Below are positions 11,700-22,511 of a DNA stretch of 64,000 nucleotides, piece after piece (within the stretch, counting starts at the first letter, position 1; each line of letters begins with the position of its first letter). Origin of the DNA: Bradysia coprophila (Eukaryota > Arthropoda > Insecta > Diptera > Sciaridae); NCBI RefSeq assembly GCF_014529535.1, contig NW_023503727.1, forward strand, positions 1,116,001 through 1,180,000, written 5' to 3'. The notes under the pieces were generated by a model, which searched no databases, was not told the origin of the DNA, and worked only from the letters and a program-made list of their open reading frames with translations. The position numbers and the translations under genes were made by a program.

Positions 11700-13169
11700 T
11701 CGTTGAAGAAATTGATTACACTAACGCCACATGTTCCTCGTCGACCAAACCAAAGTCCACGTATATACCAGTCTTTGATTTTGAATGAATTCGCCTATTT
11801 TTCTTTGTAGATTGGAATGCATTTTTCGTAAATGGACGATTTCTCTTCAACAATTTTCCTGTCCTGATCCAGGTCATTGTTTTCGTACCGAATGGTCGGA
11901 TCAATAATGTACGCTCTATTCTTTTTAGTATCGAATGCAATTATGTCGCTGAATCTCGAGCGTTCGTCGTTGTCGTATCCTGAACTTCTTCAAAACATTG
12001 ACGTCCTTTCTCTTGCAGAAGATTACTCAAGCGATGTTTAACTCTGTGATGGCTGGCGGTGACCAGGAGATTGTTTGAAGGGCAGCTTCCAGTTACATGA
12101 GAAATTGTTTCTGTCTCTCGGTCGCATTTGCGACAGAGGTTGGAAGAGCTTTCGACTCCGGGTACTCCGTTCAGACTCGCATAGTTGATATTTAGTTTTA
12201 TCGCTGACACCCATTCCGACGAAGATAGAGAATTTTTGTTGTAAACAAAGTCGTTGCCGGCGGTGAAGTTCTTAAAGTGAATTGCTCCGGAACCTTGGTA
12301 TCTGAGGCTGCACCATTTATCGAACGCTTCGTTTCTTAGTGCTGCTCGCAGTGTTTTTGTTGAGTTTCCGGTGACATTTAAAGCTTGAACGCATGACTCC
12401 ATTTCCGCTGGGCAATCCGTAACGCTTTGAAATAATCCGTCGTTGATATTAGAAAGCTTGCTAGCGATGGAAAAATGTTGAAGATTAACCTCCCAAGAAG
12501 CGCAAAAGAGTCCGAGGCCCCGCAGCTTTCTCGGTGTGTAAAATAGGTTGTCATTGGTCCTCATTGGTAAACCAATTATATCCTTCACTGTTCTGTGAAT
12601 CATCACGTCAAGACCACTAGTTACATACGACGGAATTTTGTTCGCTGGCGCGGTCTGCAGTGGGTAGACTAACATCGGAAAAACGTATTGGTTAATAATG
12701 TTCAATTTCTGGCCTGGCTTGAGAAGATATGATGTATACATGAGGTTGAGGTTCTAGTTTAGGTGCTCTATGCAGGTGTGATGGAAAACTAGTTCCGTTG
12801 TAAACGAGCAACCCAGGTATTTAATCCTTTCGTTAGGTTTCGATCCAATTATGGTGCTACCGTCCGATAGACGAAGAGTGCCTTCTACCAAAATTCCATT
12901 TTTAATAATTATTGCTTGGCTCCTGGCGGGATTCAGTGACAATCCGATTTTCGAAAAATTCTTTCCAATTAAATCGATGGTACGAACTGCCGATTCTGTT
13001 GATTTTGATGTTGTGGCCTGAAAACCCGTTAAACATAGCTCATCGTACTCTTCCGAAAGCTTATATCCGTTGATGTCAGCGAATTGCGTGTCACAGATTC
13101 CCTCATAGCTAAAATCGATTGCAATGTTGAACAGGATTGGAGAAAGAGGTCCGCTCAATGTACTCGTCT
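11700..13169 (-). mobile_element. R2/R4-like non-LTR retrotransposon, 5'-truncated and decayed
   Basis: The - strand encodes the end of a reverse transcriptase ([13 protein letters not shown], where the family has GDPLSPxLF), then the thumb. Its active-site YADD box has decayed to [10 protein letters not shown]. The next frame (12741-11941) carries a CCHC-type finger (CRKCDRETETISHVTGSC) followed by RHR-like residues, and then in another frame RFSDIIAFDTKKNRAYIID and RGLWFGRRGTCG, which fit a restriction-like endonuclease with its PD...D motif. This domain order (RT, finger, restriction-like endonuclease) marks the R2/R4 group rather than APE-type LINEs. Frame breaks near 12750 and 11940 and the lost catalytic Asp make it dead. 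The RT ends abruptly near 13170 where tubulin begins. Confidence 0.8.
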
Positions 13170-13754
<585 letters not shown>

Positions 13755-13781
13755 CATCCAACGTGATTTTAAGTGTGTCTA

Positions 13782-13888
13782 TTCACGCCGTAAGTGTGCC
13801 TAAAATTAAATTTTAAGTGAACGATTCGATGAAAAAGTGAACCAAAAAATACATTTAAACGCTTCCCTGTACGTTAAAAAGACCTCCG
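13782..13888. repeat. Half copy of TTCACGCC MITE
   Basis: It begins TTCACGCCGTAAGTGTGCC and matches the first ~107 bp of the elements at 41144-41305 and (inverted) 14218-14378. The other half is missing. Confidence 0.7.
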
Positions 13889-14217
13889 CAGATAAGAGCC
13901 GCAGATGCAGCCCGATTCAATATTTCAAAGATTTTCTACAATGTGGCTGATTTTATCTATGTGTAGCACGATACGGTTAAACGGAACGCAACATTACCTC
14001 AAATCTCTTATGAAATGATAGCATCGGATAAGTGTAGATGTCCGTCTAGTGAGGTGCGGGAAATGAGGAAAAGTAGGAAAATATGCAGTTCAACGACGTT
14101 GAAACACCAGAGTGGAGACAATTTGCAGTTTTACCTTAATCTTCGCACAGTTGGATTTTCTACGACCAAAATGAAACGCACGACGACCAAATCAGAGGCA
14201 GCATTGTGTTTGGTCAA

Positions 14218-14378
14218 TTCACGCCGTAAGTGCGGTCGAAATTCAAAATGGAAAGTGCTGAGGTCTTTCTAACATAGCGTCATTTTCATACAATGAAGCG
14301 TTGAAGGTATTTTTCGGTTCACTTTTTCATCGAATCGTTCACTTAAAATTCAAATTTTAGGCACACTTTCAGCGTGAA
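14218..14378. mobile_element. TTCACGCC MITE, full copy
   Basis: A 161-bp element with ends TTCACGCCGTAAGTG and CACTTTCAGCGTGAA, in opposite orientation to the copy at 41144-41305. It has no coding capacity. The 330 bp between it and the half copy at 13782-13888 contain no recognisable gene. Confidence 0.75.
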
Positions 14379-15246
14379 TTCGCTTTTCATATCAAATTAA
14401 ATTTATTTTACTTTTGGGCGAGTTTCTCGGGTTTGATCAATTCATTCTTATCAAATGGTCAAAGAAAATCGACAAAAATCAATAAATTTATTTTGTAGTT
14501 CATTGTTTCATCCATCGAAAATTCAATTTCTGAAGCGCACTTGTGGTGTGAATTATACACTAGGTCTACCCTTATTAAGGCACTTCTAGGGCTCAAAAAT
14601 TAAAGTCGCTGAACAAAAAATGCTTAATCATATCGGATAATGTAACAATTGGCATATGTTTTAACTACGACCTTGTGAGGGACTCAAAGCGACATTGGAC
14701 ACTGGTCAACAATAGATTAATCCTTAATCATTAGGGCAAGCTCGCTTAATATGTGTTAAGGGGTATAATGTACCAATGTATGTGTGCCAACTTGTAAAAA
14801 TAAAAAATCGCTTGACGAACGAATCAAGGTTCTGAAAGAACAGGTTTAGACAACCCTGAGTTGATCATGACACACAAATTGCGAAGTTTATATGAAAAAT
14901 ACAACTTAAAAAAAACAAAATAGATCATTTTCATGACCTTGTAAACGTCAGACACGATCCCAACTGTTAGACATGTCGAAAAATATCGAATGAATTAAAC
15001 GAACGATTTTCATATAAAAACCAGTAAATTGAACGCAGTTAACGTCAATTGATTGAGGTTACGGACTACTTGACGAAACATTAAGTGGGGTTACGTTGAC
15101 GAGTACCGTATAATGAAGATGATCTATTCTGAATTTTCCAAAAAAATATTTTCTTCAATTTCCTAGTTGTCCTAGCCTGCTCTTTTAGAACTTTGAAATG
15201 AATAATGCTGGAACAAATTCCTTACTCTATCGTCTTAGTGTCAATC
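14379..15246. other. No gene seen
   Basis: AT-rich sequence. A short phrase near 14556 (TATACACTAGGTCTACCCT) resembles one at 17230 inside the foldback element, so part of this may be an old repeat. No other structure is supported. Confidence 0.4.
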
Positions 15247-15430
15247 TAATCAAAAGGTGAGGCGACATAACTACACGGTCAATATCGTCAGGAACGATAT
15301 TATCGTTTTTTAGACGATAGTATCGTCTAAAAAACGATAGTATCGTTTTTTGGACGTCTAAAAAACGATAATATCGTCTAAAAAAATTTCATCCAGGACG
15401 ATAATATCGTCTAAAATTATAAATTTTATA

Positions 15431-17512
15431 GGCCGTCAGCCAATAACGATAATTCAAACAATAACAATAATATCCAAACATAAACGATAATTCCCAACAA
15501 TAATGACCTGCCAGAAAAAAGAGCAATTGTGAATGAGTCTAGACGTACAGATGTGTACCATTCACAAACGGCCTTACTTCAAAATTTTTGTGATGCATTG
15601 GTTCAAATGCAAACTAGATTCAAAATTTTGGTGGCAAAAGAGATTTTTCGAAATAGATTGAAAATCTTTTTTGATGCTACTGTAATTACTCGGCAACCAC
15701 ACAACGTAGAGATTCCAAATCGGTGTCAAAATGAAGGTATTGGAGCCAAATTAAGAATGCCGGAGGGATATAGTATGTTACTAAGACTAAAAGTCTTTTT
15801 TAGCGTGTGAGAGGTTTCCAGACAGAGCCGAAGGCGAAGTCTGGAATCGAATACGCTAAAAAAGACTTTCAGGCGGTGGTACGAATAATATTTTTCATAT
15901 CCGACGGAGAAAAAGTGCGACGAAGTCGTAATTTTCGGGTCCTAGGTATGAAAAAGGAATTTCTGTTGGAAGGTCTGGTGTGCCTGACAAGTTGTTGAAC
16001 AAATGTATTTTGTATTCGGCTATGCGGCAATTTGACATGGGTGTTTGACCACTGCCTTATGAGGGACTGATATACGTGTGGGTTCTCAGTCTAACAGGAT
16101 GTTTCTTTTAAATAAAAGACAAGCATTTAAGCATCTTCAATAACAATTTGTAAAATGATAGTTATAATTCAAAGTTCAGTTTACTATTCAAATACATTCG
16201 GAGGAATTTGATAAAGGAATTGCTATCCTTGAATGTAAATTTTTTCATTCATTTAACAAAGTATAGCAAAAGTTTAAGAGCAATGAATGCTTTTCAAATT
16301 TGTAGCCTTCGTTTGGACGGAAAAATATTCGTTTTTTTGATGATTTCTCTGAACCAAAATCTTTTTCTGAAAAAGTGAAACCATTAAACCAAGCAAAAAT
16401 GTGTAACTTTTAAAGGAAAATTTGATTTGTAGGTGATAACTGATCCCACTTGGAGAAACATGTGCAGATTACACAAATTTACACAGTCTGCAAAGGTTAC
16501 TCCAAGTGGAATTAGTTATCATACAAAAAACATTTTTTCCTTTAAAAGTTACACATTTCTGCTTGTTTTAATGGTTTTAGTTTTTCAAAAAAGATTTTGG
16601 TTCAGAGAAATTATCAAAAGCCGAATATTTTTCCTCCCAAATTTAGACTACAAATTTCTGAAGGGATGATCACTTTTAATTCAAATATTCCTCCAATGTT
16701 GAAGGTTCCATTTCGAAATATTGGCAGACTTGACAAGGCAGGTATGGCAATTTGCGAGAATCGTTGCGACCTTATAAAAGTCAGTAACTTTCTCATGTCT
16801 GATTCTTAATTTTTTTTTTAAATCAACAAATGGAAACAACTGAATAATTTTCGCGAAGCCCCACTCAACAGAAACTCTGAGGCGACTCATTCTCTTGTTA
16901 ACCGTTTGCTGTTTTTTGGTTAGACGCCCCGCCCCTTAAATGGTACAATAAGCTCTTTTGACAACGGATAGCCAGCGTCACCGCACAAATGCGGAGGATT
17001 CTCCCACCCTCGGAATTTTTGCTCCAGTTTTGCAACAGTTTCACTTCGGGCAAGCATATGTCCGTCATGTCAAATACCAAATACAAAAAAACATTTGTTC
17101 AACGATTTCTCAGGCACGCTAGACCTTCCAACAAAAAATTCCTTTTTCCTTCCGGCATTCCACATTTGGCTCAAATACCTTCATTTTGACACCACTTTGG
17201 ATTCTCCACGATGTGTGGTTGCCGAGATATACACTAGGGCTACCCTCGTCTTATTAGAAATAATAAATCAAAAAAAAATTTCAATCTATTTCGAAAAATG
17301 TCTTTCGCCACCAAAATTTTGAATCTAGTTTGCATTTGAACCAATGCACCACCAAAATTTTGAAGTAAGGCCGTTTGTGAATGGTACACATCTGTACGTC
17401 TAGACTCATTCACAATTGCTCTTTTTTCTGACAGGTCATTATTGTTGGGAATTATCGTTTATGTTTGGATATTATTGTTATTGTTTGAATTATCGTTATT
17501 GGCTGACGGCCT
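15431..17512. mobile_element. Foldback element nested in the palindrome-rich element
   Basis: The left end, GGCCGTCAGCCAATAACGAT, is matched by its reverse complement ending at 17512. The arms stay alignable over about 240 bp at the ends (15431-15670 with 17273-17512), and then further inward in blocks: CACACAACGTAGAGATTCCA with the complement near 17200, AAGGAATTTCTGTTGGAAGG (15955) with 17125, and the AAAAATATTCG to GTAACTTTTAAAGGAAAA block (16320-16420) with 16530-16635. The centre is near 16465. The whole element could therefore fold into one hairpin of about 1 kb. The left arm carries an extra ~170 bp with the hairpin at 15790-15869. It has no coding capacity. Confidence 0.8.
15790..15869. 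repeat. Multi-stem hairpin with conserved core (site 1)
   Basis: AAAGTCTTTTTTAGCGT pairs perfectly with ACGCTAAAAAAGACTTT (17 bp), and inside it TTCCAGAC pairs with GTCTGGAA. The tip is AGAGCCGAAGGCGAA, which contains GCC-GAA-GGC, a GNA-triloop mini-hairpin. It lies in a segment present only in the left arm of the foldback element, so it was probably inserted later. Confidence 0.75.
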
Positions 17513-18168
17513 CTTTTAAAATATTTTCAGGACGATATTATCGTTTTCTTGACGATATTATCGTTTAAAAAAAACGATAATATCGTTTTTAAACGATAAT
17601 ATCGTTTTTTTGGACGATACTATCGTTTTTTTGGACGATAATATCGTTTTTTTGGACGATACTATCGTTTTTTTGATGATATTATCGTCTAAAAAACGAT
17701 ATTATCGTTTTTTGAACGATAATATAGTCCTGGATGAAAATATCCGCTGGACGATATTATCGTTATTTTCTGTTTCTGAACAAATTTATCGTTATTTTGG
17801 ACAATATTATCGTCCTGGTCGATAATTTTTGGGACGATAATATCGTTCTGGACGATAGTATCGTCCAGAACGATAATATCGTTTTTAATTAATTTATTTT
17901 TTTAAATTTGAGACGATAATATCGTCCAGGACGATAATATCGTTTTTAATTTATTTAAAATAAAAATTCTAGACGATAATATCGTCCTGGGCGATATTAT
18001 CGTTCTGGATGGTTGTTGAAGACGAAACACAAAATCTTGTAGATAAACACCTTTTTATAGACGGCAAATATATATTAAAAATTGGTTCATACACAGACTA
18101 ATTTATGAGACGATGCGAGAAAAAAAAATTAACTCCTAAGTTCCGGCACCGTTCCGGCGCCCGGCTCG

Positions 18169-18201
18169 CATTGCGGCCCTCCGCTTCGCTCCGGGGCAAT
18201 G
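18169..18201. repeat. Conserved-core hairpin in element core (site 6a)
   Basis: CATTGC and GCAATG flank a tip that reads GGAGCGAAGCGGA on the - strand, similar to the other core hairpins. It is the same sequence as 33435-33467, carried by the mobile element itself. Confidence 0.55.
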
Positions 18202-19044
18202 GGCCGGATCGCTCGGCGTGTTAAAACGCTTTTTATGTACAATCTAAGTTGGTATTCATTTCGTAAAAAGATGAATTATTTAGGGACGAACTAAACGCCT
18301 TTTTTAAACACTGATGTGTAGGTGATTTCCTCTGACAATTGTTTTTTGATATTTTGGAAGAGAATTCGGTTCTTGCTGCACCTCTGAGTAAAATTAAGTC
18401 CTGGACAATATTACCACCCAAAACTAAACGATAATATCGTCCTGGGCGATATTATCGTTTTTTTAAACGATAGTATCGTGCTGGACGATATTATCATTTA
18501 AGAAAACGATAATATCGCCCAGGACGATATTATCATTTTGGACGATATTATCGTACAGAAAACGAAAATATCCATTAGATTTTCTAGAACGGTAATATCG
18601 TCCAGAAAACGATAATATCGTTTTTTGAACGATAATATCGACAATAAAACGATACTATCGTCCAGACAATATTTTAGAATTTTTCAATTTAGACGATATT
18701 ATCGTCCTGGATGAAAATTTTTTGGCCGATAATATCGTTTTTTTGGACGATACTATCGTCTAAAAATGATATTATCGTTTTTTAGACGATAGTATCGTTT
18801 TTTAGATGATAGTATCGTCCAAAAAAACGATAATATCGTTCCTGACGATATTGACGGTGTCGAAATGTCCCGCCACCTAATCAAAATATTCGTGCAAAAC
18901 TGAAACAAAAGTTTAGTGGAACCGGCTCCGTTCATTTTCATAAAAAAATTCATTTTTGTCAAACGTCATCGATGTCGACCACAAGATTGTAAATAATATT
19001 TTGAAGTTGAAACGCGTGTGTTTTTGTACACTTTCGATTGAAAT

Positions 19045-21037
19045 ATGGATCCAGGCCCGAATCAGGTATAATTTCCATATAATTCTGTGCATGTCCATCA
19101 ATTATCCAAGTCAATTCATTGGAATCAATTCCAGATCAAGTTAAAAACCAATATTGCCGATCTCTTCGACAATGCCAAACAGGCGAACTCGTATCTCAAA
19201 ATATGTGCACCGATGGTACGATACAGCAAGTGAGTGCAGCCTTTTTACGGCACAGAGTTTCGATGATCGCATTTATCAGTGTTTCCCTTTCACAAGATTA
19301 GAATTTCGTACGCTGGTTCGCAACTATGGAGTCGATCTGTGTTTCACTCCGATGGTGATGGCTGACTCGTTTTGTCGAAGTGAGAAGGCTCGACAAAATG
19401 AATTCTCGACTAATTACAACGATACGCCGGTAATTGCTCAATTCGCAGCACAAACAACATACGAATATTTGTCCTGTGCAGAAATGGTCTTCCCGTAAGT
19501 ATGATGGAATGGGAACAACGTTAAATGTAGTCGTGGGCGATTAGGCTTAGGAATAAGGTGCTGGGACTTGTAAAGGAAGTTTTAAAAAGAATCGATTGGG
19601 AAACCCCAAACAAAAATTGTTGACCGTTTATCGTGAATACCAGGCCCGGACTGGCCCTATTGGAATTCAGGCGATGCACGAAGGGATTTTTGTATCAATG
19701 AAGGACTTTTAAGAAATGTTAAAGATTTTTTCGAGCCAATCCGGCCATCTGTGGTACACTTGCACCAGTTTCAAAGTAGAGCAAAATCTAATGATTCCGA
19801 AGTATGACTGAAAAATGTGCCACTTTTGAGTGTCCTGTCGGAGTGTTAAGACTTACTCACGGACAGGATATGTGTCAAACAAATCATTCGATGAACAACG
19901 AACAATTGTCCAAGAAATACGAAGACCGAAAGTGACCGTTGAACCACCACTGCCAGAACGTTTAAATAATGAAAATTGGCTGATAATCCAAACCAAATTC
20001 TTTGTACATTTATTTTTGTTTGACGTTTAAAACGTCACTTTGAAAGATGTAATAGACCAACTTTTGATTCCAACAGCCTCAATTTATTCGAGACTGAAAG
20101 ACTTTCTCTGTTCATTTCCAGTTATGTTGATGGAGTCGATTTGAACTGTGGCTGTCCTCAACGATGGGCTGTTTCTACTGGTAATTTTTGCTTTCATTCT
20201 TCGAACTGTACATTTCAATGAAATCGTGCAAAATTTACAGGCTATGGCTGTGCACTACTCAAAGATCCCCAACTATTGAAAGACCTAACATCGACAATAC
20301 GCAGAAACTTTCCAACCAACTTCAGTGTGTCGGCTAAAATTCGCGTTCAAAGGCCCCTCGACATAACAATTGATTTGGTGCGTCAGCTGGAAAAATGTGG
20401 TGTCACCTTTATCACAGTACACGGTCGCACGCCGACACAAAAAATCGGTGAACCATCGAACGTGGAGTATTTAGCCGAAATTAAGAAATCCATTTCGATA
20501 CCAATGGTCGCGAATGGCGATGTAAAAACGTTAGACGAAGCGAACGAGTTGTACGAGCGAACGAAATGTGATGGAACCATGTCCGCCCGGGGTATTCTAT
20601 CGAATCCGACATTATTTTCGGGTACAAATGTGCCGTCAGTTTCGTGTCTACAGAATTGGATCGACATAGTCCATGCGAATCCGAATGTAACATTTCAATG
20701 TTTCCATCACCATTTGAGTTTCATGATGGAGAAGTTGCTGCGACGGAAGCAACGGATCGCGTTCAATCAACTTTCCAGCAAAGGGCAAGTGCATGACTTT
20801 CTGGAGCAACACTTCGGAATTGTGCCTGACCGATCGAAGACTGGTGAAACGATTGTGTGCGAGTACGATGAAAGTAAGTTTCGACAACGATCGACAGAGC
20901 ATGACATTGAAGCCAAGCGAATCGAATACAATAGTGGCAATAATCCGGGAAAGTTTTTCGAGAGTCAATTGACGAGTGATGATGAAGGTGAAAGTGATGA
21001 AGACGGGGTCATTTTTAGTAATATATTCGATACGTAA
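19045..21037 (+). CDS. tRNA-dihydrouridine synthase, DUS4 type
   Basis: This FMN enzyme would reduce uridine to dihydrouridine in the D-loop of tRNAs using NADPH. Exons: 19045-19065, 19135-19229, 19297-19494, 20122-20180, 20241-21037. All introns are GT-AG and all phases join, giving 389 residues. Landmarks are KICAPMVRYSKLEFRTLV (about 29-46, the start of the TIM barrel), VIAQFAAQ (84-91), VDLNCGCPQRWA (110-121, with the catalytic Cys at about 116), SAKIRV, ITVHGRT, IPMVANGD and ARGILSNP (FMN phosphate binding). Order and motifs fit DUS4/DUS4L better than DUS1-3. After the usual barrel and helical domain there is an acidic C-terminal tail (SDDEGESDEDG). The first exon codes only seven residues. 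The start codon lies just 168 bp from the end of the palindrome-rich element. Intron 3 (19495-20121) has no other feature. Confidence 0.92.
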
Positions 21038-22511
21038 GCGAATTTTAAGTGTTTTTCTTTGGGTTAAGTCGTCCTTATGTAGAGGAGCCACTAATTGTGC
21101 TCATAAAACCAAGAAAATTGTTTCAGAGTTCAAAGGCAACCAAAGTTTTAATTCGTAGCATTGAGGGTTAGACTGGAAGGTCCTACTGCATTGGCTATTA
21201 ATTTTAATTTTTTTTTTTTTTTGAACTGGGGTGGTCTGTTTCATACTCAACATACTGGGACCGACCTAACACACCATCACTCAATATTACGGAAATTGTT
21301 GGGAAGAAGTCCTGTCGAAAAAGTTCAATTTGTCTGAAGGAAATTTGTGTTGCGAGAAACCGTCGTCGTTACCAAAATCTGTCCCTTTCGATAAATTTGC
21401 TACGGTTCTCTAAGAGAGTCAATCGTTTTCGTAAAGAAATTGGGAAGAAAGAGAGCTTCGAAAGCAGGGATTACGCGTAGGACGAACCAATGTGCTACGG
21501 CAGAAAGGGCCGTAAAGGGAAAGTTATATTTCACTTCTAGTCTTCTGTATAACCATAAAGAGAAGCCTTGCCAAATTAAGCCGTAAATAATGGCAGTCAT
21601 TACTGGACTGAAAATTAACAATTCGTCATTTGATTAAGGCTAAAGAAAACAAGGCTCGGTTATTTGGATTTTTAATTCCTCTCGCTGCTCTCTCAAGGCT
21701 CGGTGATTTTTTTTTTAACGAAATCTTCTGAATCAGCCACTCATTAAACTTCTCTCCATTTGATCAGGAGAAAAATTCACTAAATCACTGAAATGCATAT
21801 AATTAGTCATGTTCATTCCACAATGACCGGTATTTTTGGGGAGTGCATTCTCCTCAATCCGGACGATTGAAATCCAAAAAATATTTCGACGAACAACGAA
21901 ACCAACATATATACCACGAACGACACTAGATATATATCGCACTGACACTGACTCCATAAATTAAATGTTACCAAAAGGTAAACAAAGGTCCGTATGCATA
22001 AACTCGAAATGATGCAATTATGCAACCTCACGTGTACCCCTGTTCATGCAATATGGACAAGGAAGAAAAAAAAAAAAAACTTCGCGTCATAAAAACCAAG
22101 CCCGAGTATAATGGTGCACATTACGCGAACACACTCGAATGTGCCCCATTTTGAAAAAGACATCTGTTCAGTGTGTCACGGCTGTGCTGTTGGGAAGGAG
22201 TACACCTTTCCTCGACCAGTAACTCGATCGAAAATGATGTAATCGGATCGTTTTCCGGTCACCGTTTATCTTGAAGTTGAAATATTAGATCGGGACGTTA
22301 AAATTGTGATATTTAAGATTATACGCGACGCAGTGAATCAGTGACGAAAATTTTTTTGTAGACGCACAAAACGAAATATTTCGATAAAAGCATTCCGCGT
22401 CTAACGATTTAAATGTGCAACAACGGATTTCGATTCCTTGCACAAATTGTGATACAATAAACGCGTAGTGACAAATGTTCGACCGGAATTTTAAAGCAAA
22501 ATTGCTGAAAA
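21038..22511. other. Intergenic region between DUS4 and ZAD zinc-finger genes
   Basis: It begins with the DUS4 3' untranslated region, contains T- and A-runs (21210, 22066) and ends with the 5' leader of the zinc-finger gene. Two - strand open frames (21400-21621, with hydrophobic stretches, and 21733-21957) match nothing I know and are not joined by convincing splice sites. Confidence 0.5.

Larger units (their letters stand above)
15247..18886. mobile_element. Palindrome-rich DNA element with 9-bp target duplication
   Basis: The ends are GGTGAGGCGACAT (15256) and, reversed from 18877, GGTGGCGGGACAT, followed on both sides by CGGTCAATATCGTCAGGAACG. The element is flanked by TAATCAAAA at 15247-15255 and 18878-18886, a perfect 9-bp direct repeat. 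Both arms (15290-15420 and 17520-18000, 18420-18860) are packed with the dyad ACGATA-N-TATCGT. The ~400-bp core (18010-18420) is nearly identical, inverted, to 33240-33650. The second copy at 32878-33969 has the same two different ends. There is no transposase; the 62-codon frame at 18233-18421 (-) is shared only because the core is. Long inverted arms with a 9-bp duplication suggest a Mutator- or Foldback-like nonautonomous element. Confidence 0.8.

Noticed and set aside
18233-18421. 62-residue frame shared by 18233-18421 (-) and 33215-33403 (+)
   Set aside because: It is identical because the two element cores are identical. It has no start context, motif or length suggesting a protein.
21400-21621. 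73-residue hydrophobic frame on the - strand
   Set aside because: No family recognised, no splice partners that extend it, and no clear gene signals.
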